NCBI GenBank assembly: GCA_033439295.1 | Contig: JAVTLE010000023.1 | Coordinates: forward strand, 1,550,001 to 1,614,000 | Direction: 5' to 3' | Length of the DNA: 64,000 bases | From: Deuterostichococcus epilithicus | Taxonomy: Eukaryota > Chlorophyta > Trebouxiophyceae > Prasiolales > Stichococcaceae | Part shown: positions 58,801 through 64,000 of the stretch, piece after piece | Numbering within the stretch: the stretch's first letter is position 1 | Layout of the letters: the number at the start of each line of letters is the position of its first letter | Notes under the pieces: model-generated | Told to the model about the DNA's origin: nothing | The model's input: only the letters and a program-made list of their open reading frames with translations | The model's database searches: none | Made by a program: the position numbers and the translations under genes

Positions 58801-61800
58801 GTCTCTGGTGTGTGCACTCGCTTGCCCCACCCATCGTGTCGCTGCTCAGTGAGCGGCATGCAGCACTCGACAGCATCCTCGGAAACGGCCGCTTCAGATC
58901 GCTTGGAACAATTTGCATCGTAGAAACCCATCCAGCAACGAACGCTGACAGTCCTGGCAGGCAGCAAGTCCTAGGAAACGCCTTGTGCCCACCTGCTCGG
59001 TGAGCAGCATGCAGTCGTTGGCGGCGTCCTTGAGCCGCGAGTTGAGCGCGTTGAGCTCGTGCGTGGTGCAGGACACGGCCGCCGCGCCGCGGAACTCCAG
59101 CACCATGAACCCTAGCGGCAGCGGCCCCGCCGCACCGCCCTCCCGCTGCTTGGTGCCCGGCTTGGGAAGTAAGAAGTAGAAGCCGCGCCTCGCCGCATAC
59201 AGCACCTGTGCGCTGTGCACGCCACTGCGCTCGATGCCGTGCAACGGCCCGTTTTTGTGCTTGCCAGCGCGCTTGGTGCTGCGCTGCGGATCGCGGGGCG
59301 CGCCTGGAATGCTGCTGCACTCACAGCTCGGCATATCAGGGATGGCGCATGGTGCAGCCTGGAGCAGTCGGACTCCACAAAGTGTCTGGTGTCAGGCACA
59401 CGCCACCACCGCCATTTGATGCGACCTCTGCACGCACATGAAAGAGCTGCGCGGCAAGCCCGCACCCCAACTAAGCAGCATGTTTCCACATTGAAGGAGT
59501 GCAAATCAGCTCCCGCCTGCGGCGCCTCCGCGCTATTGTGCACCTACTCCGTCCCGACATCGTCAGAAGCTGGGTCAAGGGAGATCAGCGCGCCTTGAGG
59601 GAGGGCAGCTCCAGCTCGGCCCGCAATGCCTCTGCGGATTCGTGGATCTGCTCCGTGATGCGGCAGAAGATGGAGCGCGCCAGGTCCAGAAAGCCGTCCA
59701 CTTCGCCGCGCACCGCGAAGCACTGCTGCGTCCTGTTGATGAAGGCCGCCTTGGACGCCTGCACGTCCTAGGCGGGCAGCGGGGCAGGGGCCCGGGAGTC
59801 AGACAGACGCCCATACAGCCGTGCAGGGCAGCGCTGCGGCTCGACGGTCGGGATGGTCGGGGCTCCTGCGCGCCGCCCGGCGCTGTGTGACAGGCTGCAA
59901 GTTTGCTTCGTCTGCCTGAGCCCAGCTCATCACCTGAGGTCTAATTCATGTAGTCTGCTCAAGCCCAGTCTAGCTGAAGTTGTGTACTTTACGCGAAAAT
60001 GCCAAGGCAGGCGTGTGGGGGGTGACATCTTGCCCACCTCGTCGATGACCTGGTTGACCTGGTCGAGGATGTCGCGGAAGGCGCGGTGCTCGAAGGTGTC
60101 CCGCAGCGCGCCCAGCAGGCGGGTGCGCGCCGGCGACAGCGCCGGCGCCAGGCCCGGCAGCGCCGCCAGGCAATCGCGCAGCAGGATGAAGCTGCCGATC
60201 AGCGTGGACATGCGCCTGCGCCGCAGGGCGGAACGGCACTGGACGGCGGTGGCTTGTTGGGACAGTAGCTGACCAGGCATGTCGGCATCGTCGGCTGGCA
60301 CCGCCGGGCCTCGTGCCAGCATGCATGCGCGCCAGGCCTTCTGACATCTGAAGCTTTCAACCTTTAGGGTTTCACTGGAGGGCAGCGAAGCCCACTTTGC
60401 GGGGTCGCCGCCGCCGCCGGGCTTGATGGCCATGCCGCTGCAAACACGGTCCAGGTCCTTCGGCATGCTCTGCAGACACGCCTGCGCAAGCCAACATGTG
60501 CCATGCATTCGTCTCGGTTGATCTCGACAAGCATCACCCAGCTCGTGACGTGCATCACGAGGGCAAGCAGCACCAGTTGCTCGTGCGTGATGCGGCTGAT
60601 ACATGTGTGGGCCACCGCCACCAACAGGCGGTCACACTACTCGCAGTAGTTCCGCCACGACATCACTCTCATGAATACATGGACGATCCAGATGGGCAGC
60701 AAGAAGAGAAGGGACAAGTGAAGGGGTTCGAAACATACGGCCTTGCCTTGACACCGGGCCTGCAGCTCATTTTCGACCTGCAACTCTCGCTCCTTTCCTG
60801 AAATGAGGAGAACTCTGACATCGTTCCAACAAAATTTTCACCTTCACAGCAGTTTGCAGCTCTCGCTCGACGAGCAGCTCCTCCAGGGCGTCATAGCGCA
60901 GCTCCATTGCCGAGGGGTCCGCCGACGGCTGCAGCAAGTTGGCCTGCAGTCCCCAACAGGGCATGCTTCACGCGTGACGGTCAAGCTCAATCGACAGGCG
61001 ATTAAGCTGCGCCTGGCGGCTCATCGGCATCAGTGTGTGTGCAATGCTGGTACAGGCTGCGTCTGCGTATGTTGTGGTAGCGTGCAAGCAGGGTGTTGTC
61101 GTGGAGTGACAGGGAACGAGGCGGCGGGAGGCGCGCCCGCAGCAGGCGTGCCCCGCAGCGCGTCTCTGTGTGGTTGAGCAGCCTGCGGGTGTGGGAGCAC
61201 CGCTTGTCTGCCTAATACTTTCATCCAGGCAACACCGACGTAGGCATTGCAGCGACATTTCAAAGGATGTTGTCAAAACAAAGGCATTTGAGCAGCACCT
61301 CAGTTTCCGCTGCATCACCTGTACAGGCTGGAGTCTTTCCTGGTGGCTCCGCCAGCCTGGCGTGTGGGCTCTATGAGCTCCAGCGCCTGCGCACTGGCGG
61401 CGTCGATATACAGGTGGCCCCGCAGGCTGCGCAGGCACACCTGCAGGCTGCCTGCTGCCAGCAGGATGCGGCACTGCTCCGACTCCAGGTGCCTGACGAG
61501 AAACACGCCAAACGTTGGGTTCAGGGTTCAAAACTGAATGAAGGCCTTTGTAGACTCTAGCCGCCTGCACGGTGCGGCACTGCTCCGACTCCAGGTGCCT
61601 GCCGCAAAGCATGTGCTACTTAGAAAGCTCATGGCTCACGACAAAACGAGAGCCTCGCAGACCCTCCCTTAAGGTCCTTTGAGACACGAAGGATGGCATC
61701 AGTCTTCCCGCTGTCAACTGCAAGAGGCAGCACGAGCACCAGCAAATGATGTGCTGGTGCGTCCGGCAAGAGCACCTGAGCAGGGCTCCTGCGGCGCCCA

Positions 61801-62735
61801 GCGCCAGGTAGTGCGTGTTCTGCGGCAGCCCCTCGTCCGTGGTCCCCCGCGTCTCTGGGGTGGCATATCTCGACACCAGCAGCGCACCCTGCATATAGGC
61901 AGCCTCTGTGAAGACCTCGTCGGACCTTGCGATGGTGTGTCCTGTCTGGTATGCTGCATGCTAGCAAGTAAGCTGCCAGCAGGGCAGAAGAGACGAGGTT
62001 TCAGAGTTTCTTAAACAGCCTGCCATGGTGCAGCATGGGCGCGAAGCGGATGGGCGGCCTGGCGTGTAGGCCCCTCGATATTGAGTTCATGCTTCGCTGA
62101 GCCACGCACAGAGGAAGTGCCATGAACAGAGGAAGCAATGCTTGCCTTGCTGTCGTCAAAGAAGCCGCGCGGCAGCGACACCTGCTGCTCGCGCTGCGTC
62201 GCACGGTTCAGCCCCGTGGCCACCACCTCGTGGTCGCTGGACACCACCAGCAGCTGCGCCGGCTGCGGCCACAGCACCGCAGGTTATGGGTCAGTGGGTC
62301 ACACATGACTTGGTTGCGCCGTCATGCTGTTTGTTTTTGGCACAAACGATCAGCTGTGGCGGTGCTCTGAATCCACCTGGTAATGCTCCAGCATGGTAAG
62401 GGTGTTGACGTACGTCCTCGACGTCTCCACAAACTGCACGAGGTGCAGCCGCATCTCGGAGACGAGGAGCACAGCCAGGCCCACCTACGACAGGAAGGTG
62501 CTTTCGATGAACTCATGTGTTCAGCCTCACCTGCACGGGCACAGCAACAGAGGGCTCGACCAACTCGGGTCCACAGTGAGCATAAACACACGCTTGCTTA
62601 GAGCACCTCCTTGGCGCGGTTCTCGATGACCGATGCGATGCACTCGCCGACGATTTCGTCGCTGAAGGCAGCAGATGGGTCAGTGGCGCCATCGCCTCCG
62701 CGCTGGCTGATGCTCCCTCGGCTCCTGCTCATCAT
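55817..62735 (-). CDS. MSH4: MSH4, meiotic MutS homologue
   Basis: ATPase that pairs with MSH5 to stabilise recombination intermediates and promote meiotic crossovers. The start at 62735 ([17 protein letters not shown]) leads to [121 protein letters not shown] and [14 protein letters not shown]. Walker A is split: [10 protein letters not shown], then a 23-base exon at 57900-57878 encoding KSTYLRQ, then [20 protein letters not shown]. Walker B and the signature follow as [21 protein letters not shown] later exon reads [20 protein letters not shown]. The end is TGA at 55817. It lacks the N-terminal mismatch-binding domain of MutS, as MSH4 does, and no broken motif was seen. Confidence 0.9.
61468..61601 (-). 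repeat. Exon start with acceptor copied into the upstream intron (MSH4)
   Basis: The exon start encoding HLESEQCRI (61468-61495, after GTCAG) recurs without change over 28 bases at 61574-61601 in the preceding intron. The spacing is 106 bases. Confidence 0.93.
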
Positions 62736-63265
62736 TGCAGGCAAGACAGTGCCTCTGCTGCCAGCTGCACAGCTGGCTGTTGCTGAAAAGAATTGTCCTG
62801 AGTCTGCTGGATGAAGCTAGCTCAGCATGGAACCACGGCCACTCTGCTTTCAGACGAGAGGAATAATTAGGGCCGAAGATTTGGTCCTTGCTTGCCGGTT
62901 GCCGCCAGAAATTAGTCTTGCGGTGAATTGAGGGCCCAATATAGGTGAATCCAGGGCCCAGTGTAGAGCACGGCTACAACAACGGCTGTACACATGCAGT
63001 GGATTTTTAATGCACGAGTGGAGGGGGCTCGTATAAACAGAGATTGCAGCCTGATGCGTGCATCGCAAGGATCACGCTCTAAACATGCCTTCAATTTCCA
63101 ACGAGTGCTCTCAGCAGCGATCGATTTGACACATACCTAACACTTTTGCGTCAATACCCCGGCACAGTGCTGAATGATATCCCAGTCGTCCCTGCCGCTC
63201 ACTCCGGAAGTAGCGCTGACTGGTCCAGAACTCGAGCGAATCACGCCAAATGGTTATGTCGCCTC
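62736..63265. other. Intergenic between the NHP2 3' end and the MSH4 start
   Basis: About 530 bases holding the 3' untranslated region of NHP2 and the promoter of MSH4. No other feature is visible. Confidence 0.45.
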
Positions 63266-64000
63266 TCAGAATGCGGGCTGCACCGACTTGATCTTTGCAA
63301 ACACCGCCTCATATGTCGTGTCGAAATCCTCGTCTGGCTCGCCACCCTTCAGCGGCTTGGCCATCACCAGCATGCAGCTGGTCGGCCGCTTTGTCAGGCC
63401 TGCCGCGCCCAGCTCCTGCGGGGCCAAGCAGACAGCACCGGCCATCAGAAAGGACGAAACCAGGGAAATGTTGTCAATATGCAGTGCGAAAGGCAGACGC
63501 CAGTCCCCGCCTCGTGATGACATCTGACGTAAAAGCTGCAGCTGCAGCGAACGTCTCCGCAGGCTAGCGCACCTCCTTTGAGGGCACGTAGATGTAGGGG
63601 ATGTTGTTGTCTTCGCACAGCACCGGCAGCGGTGTAATGACGTCCACCGGCGAGATGTCGCCCGCAATGATGCACAGCCTGCAGTGTCATCAATGGCTGT
63701 TGACGAAGCGGCGCTGTACCAGCCTCGCAGCAACCCGCTACGGTGGACTCGAGCATAAATGATTACCAAGCATTTGCTTGGCTGACTGCAGACGGACCTG
63801 GCCACATGCCACCAGCACATGCATGGAGTCGGAGCCGCCTTCAGCATGGCATCGTGCTGCGCACGCAGTCCGATCAGCACAGATCGCAATGTCGAAGACC
63901 GAGTCGCACTCACCCCTTTTGCTTCTTCCGCACGGCCTTGATGACCTCCTTCACGCCGCGCTTAATCTGCTTTTTCTTGGCAGCCTTCTTGGCCAGCTTC
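63266..64000 (-). CDS. NHP2: NHP2, H/ACA snoRNP protein of the L7Ae family (5' end outside window)
   Basis: RNA-binding core protein of H/ACA ribonucleoproteins, which guide pseudouridylation of rRNA; in many eukaryotes it is also part of telomerase RNP. Three exons are visible: KLAKKAAKKKQIKRGVKEVI with KAVRKKQKG (about 63918-64000, cut by the right edge), LCIIAGDISPVDVITPLPVL with CEDNNIPYIYVPSKE (about 63575-63680), and ELGAAGLTKRPTSCMLVMAK through IKSVQPAF with TGA (63417-63266). The RRGVKEV, AGDxxP and YVPSK motifs fit NHP2 better than its relatives SNU13 or eL8. Most of the N-terminal extension lies outside. Confidence 0.92.

Noticed and set aside
1-64000. Retroelements, LTR elements or virus-derived genes
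   Set aside because: No reverse transcriptase, integrase, capsid or terminal repeat signal was recognised anywhere in the window.

Overview
This window looks like a piece of a green-alga nuclear genome, most likely a chlorophyte. It is GC-rich, and its genes are cut into many short exons by GT-AG introns. It carries plastid-type genes (an ABC1K/UbiB kinase and a Rubisco-LSMT-like SET protein), and the genes are packed tightly on both strands. I could name a family for 16 of the 18 gene models. I saw no rRNA, tRNA, CRISPR array, transposon or virus-like element. Exon limits were read by eye from splice signals and family motifs, so the ends of most multi-exon genes are approximate. Runs of N lie in GC-rich stretches near 13290, 23000, 26830 and 46688.

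Layout from left to right: SET-domain methyltransferase (minus, cut by the left edge); an unrecognised secretory-like exon (minus, 3145-3723); ABC1K kinase (minus, 4127-12771); MAPK15/ERK7-like kinase (minus, 13127-16394); prenylcysteine oxidase (plus, 17035-20156); ARGLU1-like SR protein (minus, 20598-23671); DHHC-type acyltransferase with a changed zinc site (plus, 24272-26435); unrecognised coiled-coil protein (minus, 26862-28490); UBL5/Hub1 (plus, 29283-29815) followed after 40 bases by a PWWP protein (plus, 29856-32610); AP-1 mu (minus, 33187-36883); MOZART-like small protein (minus, 37109-37348); CFAP100/MIA1-like axonemal gene with internal TAG codons (plus, 37953-39759); MNS1/FAP127-like axonemal gene (minus, 40246-43076); CTC1-like telomere OB-fold protein (plus, 43918-47649); TMEM214 (minus, 48322-52647); TOM40 (plus, 53033-55367); MSH4 (minus, 55817-62735); NHP2 (minus, 63266 to beyond the right edge).

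The genes do not form one pathway. Three are linked to cilia (MAPK15, CFAP100, MNS1) and one is specific to meiosis (MSH4), so the organism has, or recently had, flagellated cells and a meiotic cycle. The most striking signal is structural. In at least seven genes, an intron contains one or more diverged copies of the adjoining exon edge, often with the splice site included, spaced about 85-155 bases away in most cases (up to about 335 in the array in TMEM214). This suggests that local tandem duplication repeatedly creates or enlarges introns here. Second-line signals are the UBL5/PWWP pair, which may share one mRNA; the DHHC protein that has lost three ligands of one zinc site; and the CFAP100 gene, which may be decaying.
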